Source: Aestuarierythrobacter sp037968495 (GTDB lineage: Bacteria; Pseudomonadota; Alphaproteobacteria; Sphingomonadales; Sphingomonadaceae). Taken from it: a stretch of 64,000 nucleotides of DNA. The notes beneath the pieces were generated by a model. The model did no database searches and had not been told where the DNA came from. It saw only the letters and a program-made list of their open reading frames with translations. The stretch covers positions 124,001-188,000 of the forward strand of contig JBBKVP010000067.1 of NCBI GenBank assembly GCA_037968495.1, written 5' to 3'. Made by a program: the position numbers and the translations under genes. Positions within the stretch are counted from its first letter, which is position 1. Each line of letters opens with the position of its first letter. This document shows, piece after piece, positions 26,391 through 35,108 of this stretch.

Positions 26391-27341
26391 ATGACGGATC
26401 AAACGCATTTTACGCGGCCGGAAGTGCGCGCGTTTCTCGATATGTTGGCAGCCATGAACGGCCCGCCAATTACCGAGATGTCGCTGGAGGAAGCGCGGAT
26501 GGGCTATATGGCGCTGCACGCCATGGCTGACCGCCCTGCCCGCGAACTGGCTGTAATCAAAGACGTAACCTGCCCCGGCCCTGCTGGCGATATTCCGCTT
26601 CGGATATATGATGCGCGCGAAAGCCGCGAGGCTGGTCCGGTGGTCATGTTCTATCACGGCGGCGGTTTCGTGATTGGCGATCTCGACACGCATCACAATC
26701 TTTGCACCGAATTGGCGGCAGAATTGGATTTGCCGGTGGTGGCCGTGCACTACCGGCTCGCACCCGAACACCCCTATCCAGCAGCGGTGGACGATTCCGA
26801 AGCCGCGACTCGATGGGTTGCTTCAAGTCCTTCCGAACTGGGCAGCAAATGCACGGGTCTGATAACTTGCGGTGACAGCGCTGGCGGCAATCTGGCGATT
26901 GTCATTCCACAAGCCTTGGCCGCGCAGCCTGCCGATGTGCCGGTTCTGGTTCAGGTGCCAATCTACCCACTCGCCAGTGATGTATCGGATACGCAAAGTT
27001 TCAAGGACTTCGACGACGGATATGTGCTCACTGCCGTAACAGTCAATTTCTTCGACATATCCTATGCCGGGGACAAGAATGATGCCCGCACATTCCCGAT
27101 TCTGGGCGTGCTGGCCGGTTCGCCGCCGACGGTGCTCGCCACCGCAAGTTTGGACCCAATCCGCGATTCTGGGCGTGAATATGCCGCGGCGCTAAAAGAA
27201 AACGGCGTCGATGTGACCTATCTCGAAATGGAGGGGATCACGCATAGTTTTCTGAATTTACGCCAAGCCTTGCCCAGCGCGCAGGAAGATACGATGGCAG
27301 TTATCGCTGCAACTAAAGCGATGTTGGAGAAACATTCGTGA
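26391..27341 (+). CDS. HSL-family alpha/beta hydrolase (esterase)
   Basis: This hormone-sensitive-lipase-type carboxylesterase has 316 residues from the ATG at 26391. The oxyanion motif HGGGFVIGD is at residues 89-97 and the nucleophile GDSAGG has S163. A late aspartate (SLDPIRDSG) and histidine (GITHSFLN) complete the triad. The start is set by a strong GAGGAA ribosome-binding site about six bases upstream; the reading frame extends further 5' but lacks such a site. The natural ester substrate is unknown. It overlaps rppH by four bases. Confidence 0.92.
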   Translation: MTDQTHFTRPEVRAFLDMLAAMNGPPITEMSLEEARMGYMALHAMADRPARELAVIKDVTCPGPAGDIPLRIYDARESREAGPVVMFYHGGGFVIGDLDTHHNLCTELAAELDLPVVAVHYRLAPEHPYPAAVDDSEAATRWVASSPSELGSKCTGLITCGDSAGGNLAIVIPQALAAQPADVPVLVQVPIYPLASDVSDTQSFKDFDDGYVLTAVTVNFFDISYAGDKNDARTFPILGVLAGSPPTVLATASLDPIRDSGREYAAALKENGVDVTYLEMEGITHSFLNLRQALPSAQEDTMAVIAATKAMLEKHS

Positions 27342-27811
27342 AGCCTACCGAATATCGCCCCTGTGTGGGCGTAATGCTGGTCAACACTAATGGTCATGCC
27401 TTTGTCGGCCAGCGGATCGACAACCGCGAAGGCGACTTCTGGCAAATGCCCCAGGGCGGCGTCGATAAGGGCGAGAACCTTGTGGCTGCTGCCTTGCGCG
27501 AGTTAGCCGAGGAAACCGGCGTTTCCGCCGATATGGTGACGATCCTCCAACAAACAGCAGAACCGATCCGCTATGACTTGCCCGATGAACTAATCGGCAA
27601 ATTATGGAAGGGCAAATATCGCGGGCAGGAGCAGGTCTGGTTCCTGATGCGCTTCAACGGCAGCGACGACGATGTCGACCTAACGGCGCATGATCCGGCG
27701 GAGTTTTGCGAGTTCAAATGGGTTGCGCCCTCTGCGCTGGAGGACTTGATCGTTCCATTTAAGAAACGCGTTTACCGCTCTGTAGTAGAAGAATTTGGCG
27801 CGCTGATCTGA
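27338..27811 (+). CDS. rppH: RNA pyrophosphohydrolase
   Basis: RppH removes pyrophosphate from the 5' end of mRNA and so starts decay. The 157-residue protein has YRPCVGVMLVN at the N-terminus. The Nudix box lies at residues 40-62 (GGVDKGEN, then the REL..EET catalytic helix). WKGKYRGQEQVWFLMRF and FCEFKWVAP follow, as in RppH rather than other Nudix enzymes. It begins with GTG overlapping the esterase stop (GTGA). The convergent GST gene ends eight bases downstream. Confidence 0.93.
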   Translation: MKPTEYRPCVGVMLVNTNGHAFVGQRIDNREGDFWQMPQGGVDKGENLVAAALRELAEETGVSADMVTILQQTAEPIRYDLPDELIGKLWKGKYRGQEQVWFLMRFNGSDDDVDLTAHDPAEFCEFKWVAPSALEDLIVPFKKRVYRSVVEEFGALI

Positions 27812-27819
27812 GCGAGTGG

Positions 27820-28494
27820 TCAGATTGCGAAGGCGACCGCATCTCGGTCGTCGATTTTTCGGGCCGATTTGTAAGAGGGAAGAGCCTCGACGCGTTTGAA
27901 CCAAGCCATTGCATTGGGATGCGCCTCCCCCAACTCTTCGCGATCGCGGAGAGATTCCATCGGGTAGCTCATCGTAATGTCGGCGGCCGTAACTTCGTCG
28001 CCACCAAACCACGGTGCTGCACCAAGATCGCTCTCGATCTTCGCCAACATTATGGCATTCCGAGGTCCAGTGAACGCCTTGCGCGCCTGTCCGAAGACAG
28101 CGCTAAGCAACTTGCTGATTGGCCATGGGCTGCGGCTTTCCAGAACTCGCATAATCATCTCGATGCCGCCAATCGACATCAGCGAACCCTGAGAGGCGTG
28201 AAACCAGAACAGATGCCTGGCCCGGTGACGATCATCAGCAACTGGCCTTAGCGAACTGCCGGGATGCTGATCCAAGATATAGTCAATAATCGCATTGCTC
28301 TCTGCAAGCGCCAGATCGCCATCGGTAATTACGGGCGCGGTGCCTAGCGGAGAAATTGCTTTGTAGTCCGCTGGAGCCAAATTGCTTTCGGGGTCGCGAT
28401 TGTAGAGCTTCAGGTCATATTTTGCGCCAATTTCCTCAAGCAACCAAAGGATTCGGAAGGATTGCGAGTATTCGAGGTGGTGCAGAGTTAGCAT
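27820..28494 (-). CDS. Glutathione S-transferase family protein
   Basis: The 224-residue protein has an N-terminal thioredoxin-like domain (MLTLHHLEYSQSFRILWLLEE, with the glutathione-binding LALAESNAIIDYIL) and an all-helical C-terminal domain with the GDEVTAADITMSYPM segment. It would conjugate glutathione to electrophiles or act as a peroxidase; the substrate is not evident. It lies about 13 bases downstream of the TPR gene on the same strand. Confidence 0.9.
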   Translation of the reverse strand: MLTLHHLEYSQSFRILWLLEEIGAKYDLKLYNRDPESNLAPADYKAISPLGTAPVITDGDLALAESNAIIDYILDQHPGSSLRPVADDRHRARHLFWFHASQGSLMSIGGIEMIMRVLESRSPWPISKLLSAVFGQARKAFTGPRNAIMLAKIESDLGAAPWFGGDEVTAADITMSYPMESLRDREELGEAHPNAMAWFKRVEALPSYKSARKIDDRDAVAFAI

Positions 28495-28507
28495 GGTTAG
28501 TCGCTAC

Positions 28508-29011
28508 TCAGTTCTGCGTGACAACCGGCTCGGGCATCACTGCCTCGGCGGTAAGAACCTGTTGCTTTGGTCCTTTTGCAATTGCTTGCGCAAGGACTTG
28601 CGTCTCTGGACACCCCCGTCCGCACATGCTTTCCAGCTTGCCAAGATTGACGCGCGCTTTTTCGAGTGCACCTTTGGCAAGCAATGCCTCGCCCTGCCCT
28701 GAAAGCGCTGCATAGTTTTCGGGATTACGCTCTAACGCCTCGCGGTAATAAGCGATGGCTTTGCCCTGCAAGCCATCCTTGCGTGCAGCTTTCGCGAGTT
28801 CAAGAAACACTGCGGTATAGGCCGGATCAACTGCCAGTGCGGCCTCGAACGCGTCGATAGCTTTTTGCGCTTCGCCAGCGTTCAGGGCTGCGCGGCCTTC
28901 CGCAACCAGCGAGGCAGCGCGAGGATCTGGCGCGCGTTCTGCGGTTAATCCAACGCTCGAAGTTATTGCGACCAGCAGAGACAGGGCGGCGGCAGCGGGC
29001 GCAAAACGCAT
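28508..29011 (-). CDS. Exported TPR-repeat protein
   Basis: The 167-residue protein has a signal peptide (MRFAPAAAALSLLVAITSSV) and then two to three tetratricopeptide repeats. The repeats include AQKAIDAFEAALAVDPAYTA, GLQGKAIAYYREALERNPEN and GALEKARVNLGKLESMC. A CGRGC pair near the end could form a disulfide. The start at 29011 is fixed by an AAGGAG ribosome-binding site about seven bases upstream; an in-frame ATG 60 bases earlier has no such site. It is probably periplasmic, and its partner is unknown. Confidence 0.8.
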   Translation of the reverse strand: MRFAPAAAALSLLVAITSSVGLTAERAPDPRAASLVAEGRAALNAGEAQKAIDAFEAALAVDPAYTAVFLELAKAARKDGLQGKAIAYYREALERNPENYAALSGQGEALLAKGALEKARVNLGKLESMCGRGCPETQVLAQAIAKGPKQQVLTAEAVMPEPVVTQN

Positions 29012-29082
29012 CGTAAGCTCCTTGATTCGGGACATGAATTCAGGCCGTCCGTTTGGTGTGACTATAGCCATAGATCAGTCGA

Positions 29083-30264
29083 TTAGCATGGTGAACGCAG
29101 GTCCGCGATGAAAAATCCATCCGTGCCGTCATGAAACGGTGTCAGGCGAATTCCCTTACCGCGCGTGCGCCCTGCAGGGAGCGTCACTGGCTCCGCCGAC
29201 CAGCCTGGATTTTCACCGAGAAAACTGTCGACCCGGCCAGCGCCTTCCTGGTCCAGCAGTGAGCAAGTTATGTAGATTACGCGTCCGCCCGGCTTTACCA
29301 GGTGCGCGGCGATCTGAAGCAATTGGGCTTGCGAGGTCAGCAAGCGGGTTAGCCGCGGCTGATCGAGCCGCCAACGCGCTTCGGGATTGCGCCGCCAAGT
29401 GCCCGTTCCCGAACAAGGCGCATCGACGAGCACAGCGTCAGCCTTGCCCCGATAATCAGCGAGCATTTCCAGCTCTTTGCCGGGGTTCATGAGGATGGTC
29501 TCGACAATGCTCGTACCGGCCCGCTGGGCGCGTGGATCGAGTTTAGATAGGCGGCCCCGGTCGATATCCGATGCGACTAACCAGCCCTTGTTTTCCATCA
29601 TCGCAGCGAGGCTGAGTGTCTTACCGCCCGCGCCTGCGCATAGATCGATGACTGACTCGCCCGGCTGCGCATTGACGGCCTGACAAGCCAGTTGGCTGCC
29701 GCCATCCTGAATTTCGACCTGACCGTTCTTCCAAACGTCCCACTGCTCGACATTCGTGCCTGCCGTGATGCGCAGACCGTTAGGTGCGGAAATATGCTCG
29801 CCCGGTTCTGGGAGTTCAATGGTGTCGCGAGCGGCCTTGAGCGTGTTCACCCGCAGATCAAGCGGCGCGCGGTTCAGAAGCGCGGCGGCTTCGTCGGCTT
29901 CAATGTCGGATTGGGCCAGCATTTGCTCAAGCCAAGTCGGCGCAACACCGCCTTGCGCAGCCACTTCGCCTTCGCTGACAGGCTCGGGGCCATGCCCATC
30001 ACCATCGAACAGCGGCAGAACCGTCTCATCAATCTCAGCCAAACGGAGCATGGCAGAACGGCCAGTCAATGGTACCGGGCCACAAGCCCGAATTGCCGCA
30101 TAGACTAGTTCACGAACAGCACGGCGATCCTTCGATCCAGCATAGCGACGCTGCTTGAAATATTCTGCGGTCAGCCGGTCAGCAGGCGCACCGCCATTTA
30201 CGGCGGCATCGATGATTGAATCGAGCAGTTCGATTGCCGCTTGAACGCGGGCCGATGGCCTCAT
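29083..30264 (-). CDS. rsmB: rRNA (cytosine-C5)-methyltransferase, RsmB/NOP2 family
   Basis: This SAM-dependent RNA m5C methyltransferase has 393 residues. It has the SAM loop IDLCAGAGGKTLSL around residue 206, the motif IV cysteine in DAPCSGTGTWRR (C284), and the catalytic motif VI cysteine in YITCSLLDQEG (C334). The N-terminal region is shorter than the NusB-like domain of E. coli RsmB, so the rRNA position is not certain. The gene overlaps guaB by four bases. Confidence 0.88.
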   Translation of the reverse strand: MRPSARVQAAIELLDSIIDAAVNGGAPADRLTAEYFKQRRYAGSKDRRAVRELVYAAIRACGPVPLTGRSAMLRLAEIDETVLPLFDGDGHGPEPVSEGEVAAQGGVAPTWLEQMLAQSDIEADEAAALLNRAPLDLRVNTLKAARDTIELPEPGEHISAPNGLRITAGTNVEQWDVWKNGQVEIQDGGSQLACQAVNAQPGESVIDLCAGAGGKTLSLAAMMENKGWLVASDIDRGRLSKLDPRAQRAGTSIVETILMNPGKELEMLADYRGKADAVLVDAPCSGTGTWRRNPEARWRLDQPRLTRLLTSQAQLLQIAAHLVKPGGRVIYITCSLLDQEGAGRVDSFLGENPGWSAEPVTLPAGRTRGKGIRLTPFHDGTDGFFIADLRSPC

Positions 30265-31721
30265 CTCGTCGGGTAATTCGGGGCTTCGCGGGTAATTGCG
30301 ACGTCGTGGACGTGGCTTTCACTCAGGCCCGAATTGGTGATTTGCACGAATTGCGCACGCTTCTGCAGATCGGGAATGGTCGCGGAGCCGGTGTAACCCA
30401 TCGCCGCCTTCACGCCGCCGACTAGCTGGTGAACCACATCGCGTGCGGTGCCCTTGTACGGGACCTGACCCTCGATGCCTTCAGGTACCAATTTCATCTG
30501 ATCGGACACGTCCTGCTGGAAGTAACGGTCGGCACTGCCGCGCGCCATGGCGCCAACACTGCCCATGCCGCGATAGCTTTTGTAACGCCGACCCTGAAAC
30601 AGGAACGTTTCGCCCGGCGCTTCTTCCGTTCCGGCGAGCAGCGAACCGATCATGATTGTGCTCGCCCCGCCCGCGAGCGCCTTGGCAGCATCGCCTGAAG
30701 TCCTAAGCCCGCCATCGGCCACGATAGGGACGCCCGACTTGGCGGCTTCTTCCGCGCAGTCCATAATCGCGGTTAGCTGCGGAACGCCGACACCAGCGAC
30801 GATGCGCGTGGTGCAGATAGAACCAGGACCGATACCGACCTTCACCCCGTCCGCACCGGCATCAACCAGCGAGCGTGTAGCTTCCGCTGTAGCCACATTA
30901 CCTGCAATAATCTGGACAGTGCTGGACAGTTTCTTGGCGCGTTCAACTGCGCGGGCGACTTCCTTATTGTGGCCGTGCGCCGTGTCGATAATGATGACGT
31001 CGCACTCGGCATCGATCAGCGCTTCTGTGCGAGCGAAACCCTTGTCGCCAACGGTTGTTGCAGCTGCAACACGCAGACGTCCGGTATCGTCCTTCGTCGC
31101 GTGCGGATAATTGACCGCCTTTTCGATATCTTTGACGGTGATCAGGCCTACACAGCGATAGTCGCTGTCGACCACGATCAACTTCTCGATGCGGCGGCGA
31201 TGGAGCTCGCGGCGCGCTTCTTCCTGACCCACACCAATCGCGACGGTCGCGAGGTTCTCATGTGTCATCAGCTCGCTGACAGGCTGATCGGGGTTCTCGG
31301 CAAAACGGACATCGCGGTTGGTGAGGATACCCACCAGCTTGCCGCTTTTCGGCTCGACAACGGGGATGCCGCTGATCTTGTTGTGCGTCATCAGCGCAAT
31401 CGCTTCGCCGAGGTTTGCGTCAGGAGCGATAGTAATTGGATTGACCACCATGCCGCTTTCAAAGCGTTTCACCATGCGCACCGCAGCGACCTGCTCTTCG
31501 ATTTCGAGATTGCGGTGCAGCACGCCGATGCCGCCCAGCTGCGCCATCATGATCGCCATGTCGCCTTCGGTAACCGTGTCCATTGCAGCGGACAGGACCG
31601 GAATGTTCAGGCGAATATCGCGTGTTAGTTGCGTGCTGGTGCTTGCCATGCTCGGCAGAATATCGCTCTCAGCGGGCCGTAAAAGCACGTCGTCGAAGGT
31701 GAGACCGATTGGGATTTGCAT
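30261..31721 (-). CDS. guaB: Inosine-5'-monophosphate dehydrogenase
   Basis: GuaB oxidises IMP to XMP, the committed step to GTP. From the ATG at 31721 (MQIPIGLTFDDVLLRPAES) the protein has 486 residues, the family length. Two CBS domains (around VVEPKSGKLVGILTNRD and LIVVDSDYRCVGLITVKD) interrupt the barrel. The catalytic cysteine is C303 in GPGSICTTRIV, and the flap region has YKSYRGMGSVGAM. A longer in-frame reading adds 21 residues and is rejected on length. It precedes rsmB with a four-base overlap. Confidence 0.97.
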   Translation of the reverse strand: MQIPIGLTFDDVLLRPAESDILPSMASTSTQLTRDIRLNIPVLSAAMDTVTEGDMAIMMAQLGGIGVLHRNLEIEEQVAAVRMVKRFESGMVVNPITIAPDANLGEAIALMTHNKISGIPVVEPKSGKLVGILTNRDVRFAENPDQPVSELMTHENLATVAIGVGQEEARRELHRRRIEKLIVVDSDYRCVGLITVKDIEKAVNYPHATKDDTGRLRVAAATTVGDKGFARTEALIDAECDVIIIDTAHGHNKEVARAVERAKKLSSTVQIIAGNVATAEATRSLVDAGADGVKVGIGPGSICTTRIVAGVGVPQLTAIMDCAEEAAKSGVPIVADGGLRTSGDAAKALAGGASTIMIGSLLAGTEEAPGETFLFQGRRYKSYRGMGSVGAMARGSADRYFQQDVSDQMKLVPEGIEGQVPYKGTARDVVHQLVGGVKAAMGYTGSATIPDLQKRAQFVQITNSGLSESHVHDVAITREAPNYPTR

Positions 31722-31805
31722 GACTGCCACTTCCAAGTTTGCATGATGATTCGTGGCGAACCATGTAAACGCGGTTTGTGACACTTCATAGAGGGTGTGG
31801 ATGCT

Positions 31806-32561
31806 TTATTCTGCGGTCCACCCCCCATCGATGCTGTGGTTGGAGCCGGTGATGTTGCCCGCTTCCTCCTGACACAGGAACAATGCGAAGGCGGCAACTT
31901 CATGCGGCTGCACAAACCGTTTGGTCGGCTGCTTGGCGAGAAGGACATCGTTGATAACCTGCTCACGGGTCAGACCGCGCGCTTTCATCGTGTCGGGAAT
32001 TTGGTTCTCAATCAAAGTCGTCCAGACATAACCGGGGCTGATGCAATTGGCCGTCACGCCCGTTTGCGCGAGTTCAAGCGCGACAGTTTTAGTGAAGCCG
32101 ACAAGGCCGTGCTTCGTCGCGTTATAGGCGCTTTTGAACGGAGAAGCGGTTAGCGAATGCGCGCTGGCCGTATTGATCAGGCGGCCCCAGCCTGTCTTCT
32201 TCATATGCGGCACGGCGTGGCGTGTGGTATGGAACGGCGCGGTCAGGTTGAGCGCAATCACTTGATCCCATTTCTCCGGCGGAAATTCCTCAACCGGGGC
32301 AACATGCTGCATTCCGGCATTGTTGATCAGAATATCCAGCGGACCAGCGTCGGCCATCATGGTAGCGATTGCGTCCGCATCGGTCAGGTCAGTACCGAAG
32401 TGTTGCGCAGAAAGCTCCTCACAAAGCGCCGCAATCTCTGCATCGTCGCCAAAGCCGTTGAGTATAACTTCCGCGCCCTGCCCGTGCAGCGCTCGCGCCA
32501 TGGCCAATCCAATGCCCGAGGTGGAGCCGGTAATGAGTGCGCGTTTGCCGCTCAGGAACAT
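31806..32561 (-). CDS. 3-hydroxybutyrate dehydrogenase-like SDR
   Basis: This classical SDR of 251 residues has TGSTSGIG at 11-18, NNAG at 80-83, and YNATK (Y146, K150). The segments GITGSTSGIGLAMA-like N-terminus, QHVAPVEEFPPEKWD and NCISPGYVWTTLIENQIPD closely resemble D-3-hydroxybutyrate dehydrogenases (BdhA), which interconvert 3-hydroxybutyrate and acetoacetate. This would suit an organism that stores polyhydroxyalkanoate; phaC lies 25 kb away. The start at 32561 (MFLSGKRALITG) fits the family; a longer reading is proline-rich and overlaps the divergent gene. Confidence 0.85.
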   Translation of the reverse strand: MFLSGKRALITGSTSGIGLAMARALHGQGAEVILNGFGDDAEIAALCEELSAQHFGTDLTDADAIATMMADAGPLDILINNAGMQHVAPVEEFPPEKWDQVIALNLTAPFHTTRHAVPHMKKTGWGRLINTASAHSLTASPFKSAYNATKHGLVGFTKTVALELAQTGVTANCISPGYVWTTLIENQIPDTMKARGLTREQVINDVLLAKQPTKRFVQPHEVAAFALFLCQEEAGNITGSNHSIDGGWTAE

Positions 32562-32655
32562 TTGTTTTCTCGCTCTAATTGTCATGCTGGATTGGAATGC
32601 GTAACACTTTCGCTTGGCTTGGCGCTGCTGTCTAGCGCCACAGGGAGAATTTTCG

Positions 32656-33510
32656 ATGCGCCTCAACCCATTCAACACCGACAACATCCGTGTGCGGCAA
32701 GGTGGAGGCGGCGGAAGTTTTCCCGGCGGGGGCGGCGGTAAGGTGGGTTGCGGCACAATCGTGATCGCGATTCTGGCCGCGCTGATCTTTGGTGTTGATC
32801 CGGCACAGATGCTCGGCCAATTGGAGCAAGGCCAAGCTACGAGCAGCGGCCCGGTCGCAGGCGCTCAGAACGAAACTCAAATTTGCAACCAGAATGCCTA
32901 TGCCGCCGAAGGTTGTGAAGCTTTGGATTCGCTTAATTCTACATGGGGGCCACTTTTCCGGCAGGCTAACATCACCTTCCGCGATCCCACGCTCACCTTT
33001 TACACAGGCGGCACCCGTTCGGGCTGCGGCAGCGCGCAGAGCGCCATGGGGCCGTTCTACTGCCCCAGCGACGAAGGCATTTATATCGACACCGCATTCT
33101 TCCAGCAGATGGAGCGCCAAATGGGCGCAGGCGGCGACTTTGCCCGCGTCTATGTCATGGCGCATGAATATGGCCACCATATCCAGAAGCTGACCGGTGT
33201 TGCAGGCCAGATCCGCAGCGCGCAGCAGCAAAACCCGCGCGCATCCAACCAGCTTCAGGTTCGCATGGAGCTGCAAGCTGATTGCTATGCCGGTGTTTGG
33301 GCGAGCCTCAACCGTGACAAAGTTGAACGCGGTGATCTGGAAGAAGGCATGCGCGCTGCCAATGCGATTGGCGATGACACACTGACCGGCGGGCGCGGCA
33401 ATCCTGAAAACTTCACCCACGGCACTAGCCAGCAACGGATGAACGCCCTGCGGTCCGGTTTTCAAGCCGCCGACGACGCGGTCTGTGACCGCTATATGGA
33501 ATTCCGCTAA
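32656..33510 (+). CDS. Neutral zinc metallopeptidase, YpfJ family
   Basis: The 284-residue protein has a glycine-rich N-terminus (RQGGGGGSFPGGGGG), then a single membrane anchor (GCGTIVIAILAALIFGV), then a catalytic domain outside the cytoplasm. The zinc motif is H170-E-Y-G-H174, and a downstream MELQADCYAGVW probably supplies the third ligand. The cysteine pairs around RSGCGS and FYCPSDE suggest a disulfide. The start at 32656 is supported by a GGGAGA site. Peptidase substrates are unknown. It converges on creD across a terminator hairpin. Confidence 0.88.
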   Translation: MRLNPFNTDNIRVRQGGGGGSFPGGGGGKVGCGTIVIAILAALIFGVDPAQMLGQLEQGQATSSGPVAGAQNETQICNQNAYAAEGCEALDSLNSTWGPLFRQANITFRDPTLTFYTGGTRSGCGSAQSAMGPFYCPSDEGIYIDTAFFQQMERQMGAGGDFARVYVMAHEYGHHIQKLTGVAGQIRSAQQQNPRASNQLQVRMELQADCYAGVWASLNRDKVERGDLEEGMRAANAIGDDTLTGGRGNPENFTHGTSQQRMNALRSGFQAADDAVCDRYMEFR

Positions 33511-33512
33511 CG

Positions 33513-33546
33513 AAAAAGCGGCCCGGTCCTGATGGACTAGGCCGCC
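33513..33546 (-). terminator. Rho-independent terminator after creD
   Basis: An inverted repeat, GCGGCC at 33518-33523 with GGCCGC at 33540-33545, encloses a second inner stem (GTCC/GGAC). On the minus strand the stem is followed directly by five T residues. It lies between the ends of two convergent genes, ypfJ-type (plus) and creD (minus). The T-run favours minus-strand use, but the stem could also act on the plus strand. Confidence 0.75.
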
Positions 33547-33567
33547 TTCTCATCTGTTTCTGGGTTG

Positions 33568-34965
33568 CTAGGCGACTTCGCCTTCGCCCTCCTCGCTGCT
33601 CCCCATTCCAGACCAATCGATCCGGCGTGTCGCATACATCACTGCAGCCAGCGCGAAGAACAGCAGCAGTGATCCGATCATCAGCGACCATGCTTCAAGG
33701 CTGAGCAGGACGTAGAGCAATGCATAAAGCCCGACGAGCATCCAGCCGATTACCTTCGCCCTCATCCAGCTGCCCAGCACCGCTGCGCTGTAGGCTGTCA
33801 GCAATCCGATGATCGCTGCACTGGCCACCAGATAGGCCAGTGCAAACCCGATGACCTCGGCAAAGGCGAGCAGCATCACGAAGAACAGCACTAAGCCGGT
33901 CCCTGTGAGCAAATATTCCGCAGCCGCGACGCGTGCGCCCGCCACGATGTCGAACATCAGATAGGTCAGGAAGGTGAAGCCGATGAACAGAAAGCCGTAT
34001 TTCACCGAGCGGTCGATCTGACTGTAAAGGTCCAATGGATCGGTCAGACCGACTGTTGCGACCATGCTGGTGCCCGGTGCCGCGCCGCGTTCGGCCATTG
34101 TCTCTTCAACATAGATGGCGCCGCTGGCCGTCATCGGTGCGCCGAGATCCTGCGTCATCACCATCGCCTGACCCAGCGCCAGATTGGAAACGTCATAAAC
34201 GGCCTCAAAGCCCTCAGCGCCAATAGTCGGGGCTGGCGGAAGGAAACTGCCGCCGAAATTTGGATGCTGCCACGGTGAAGCGATGGTGATCTTTGTCTGG
34301 CCGCCGCGCGGAATTACACCGAGCGAACGGCTGCCCTGCAAATCATAGCTCCACACGATGTCGAGCGGTGCCGTGCCGTCCCAGTCAAGCGTTCCATAGA
34401 AACCTGAGCGGTTAGTGGCCGCGACACCCTTGCCCGGCAGCAACGTCATGACGTCGCCGCCCACCGTGACATTGGCCGCTTTTTGCAGCCCGCGAGGATC
34501 AGAGATGCCGAAGCGAAGCTCAGCCTCGTCCAAAAGCAGTTGATCGCGCTTCACACCGAATTGCGCGAAATCTTCTGGCAAAATGAATTTGGCCCGGCCA
34601 GACATATCTGCGGTGTAAATCACCGTCTCGTAAATCGACTTCTTCTTCGTATCAGGGTTCAATTTGGCATTAACGCTCTGGCTTTCCGGCGAGATATAAA
34701 GCTCGTCGCGAACTGTCGTCTTAAGGGTCACGGACTGGCCTTCCACTGCGCTTACCTGCTCGCGCTCTTCGCGGTAGGGAATGGCAATTACCGGTCCTGA
34801 AACAGTCTGCGGACCGCCCCAACCTGCCACGATGGCGCTTTGCGCAACCTGTGATTGACCTTCGCGGTCGCTCACAAGTGCATAGACAATCAATAGGGGG
34901 ATAGTGAGAGCCATCGCTATCAATATAGCGAAGACAAGTTTCATTCCGGAAGTTCGTTCGTGCAT
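33568..34965 (-). CDS. creD: CreD family inner-membrane protein
   Basis: The 465-residue protein has an N-terminal helix (KLVFAILIAMALTIPLLIVY) and a large periplasmic domain with IPYREEREQVSAVEG and YEVTVIYTADMSGRAKF-like strands. A cluster of about five C-terminal helices follows (FLFIGFTFLTYLMFDIVAG onward). This is the CreD layout. CreD is induced in some gamma-proteobacteria by the CreBC system under envelope or beta-lactam stress, and its biochemical role is unclear. No creBC genes are seen here. It lies downstream of the BlaI/M56 pair but beyond a terminator. Confidence 0.9.
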   Translation of the reverse strand: MHERTSGMKLVFAILIAMALTIPLLIVYALVSDREGQSQVAQSAIVAGWGGPQTVSGPVIAIPYREEREQVSAVEGQSVTLKTTVRDELYISPESQSVNAKLNPDTKKKSIYETVIYTADMSGRAKFILPEDFAQFGVKRDQLLLDEAELRFGISDPRGLQKAANVTVGGDVMTLLPGKGVAATNRSGFYGTLDWDGTAPLDIVWSYDLQGSRSLGVIPRGGQTKITIASPWQHPNFGGSFLPPAPTIGAEGFEAVYDVSNLALGQAMVMTQDLGAPMTASGAIYVEETMAERGAAPGTSMVATVGLTDPLDLYSQIDRSVKYGFLFIGFTFLTYLMFDIVAGARVAAAEYLLTGTGLVLFFVMLLAFAEVIGFALAYLVASAAIIGLLTAYSAAVLGSWMRAKVIGWMLVGLYALLYVLLSLEAWSLMIGSLLLFFALAAVMYATRRIDWSGMGSSEEGEGEVA

Positions 34966-35044
34966 CGCTTCAACTCATATTTCTGCGGTGAAACGTTTTC
35001 TAGGCGCGACAAATGAATACGCTGTGAATCCTACTGTCAGAGGC

Positions 35045-35070
35045 AAAACGGGGCCGATTGCTCGGCCCCG
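35045..35070 (-). terminator. Rho-independent terminator after the BlaI/M56 operon
   Basis: A perfect eight-base inverted repeat, CGGGGCCG at 35049-35056 and CGGCCCCG at 35063-35070, has a six-base loop. On the minus strand it is followed by TTTT. It lies 38 bases beyond the stop of the M56 gene and before creD, so it should separate the two transcripts. Confidence 0.8.
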
Positions 35071-35108
35071 CTACGCCTTGGTAAAGGCCGGTAAGGGACA
35101 ACCAGCGT

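Noticed and set aside
30261..31784. Longer start for guaB, 21 residues upstream
   Set aside because: The shorter start gives the usual IMPDH N-terminus and family length and has a GGAAG-type ribosome-binding site.
31806..32756. Proline-rich N-terminal extension of the BdhA-like SDR
   Set aside because: It is the antisense of the glycine-rich ypfJ-type gene start, and the SDR fold begins at 32561.
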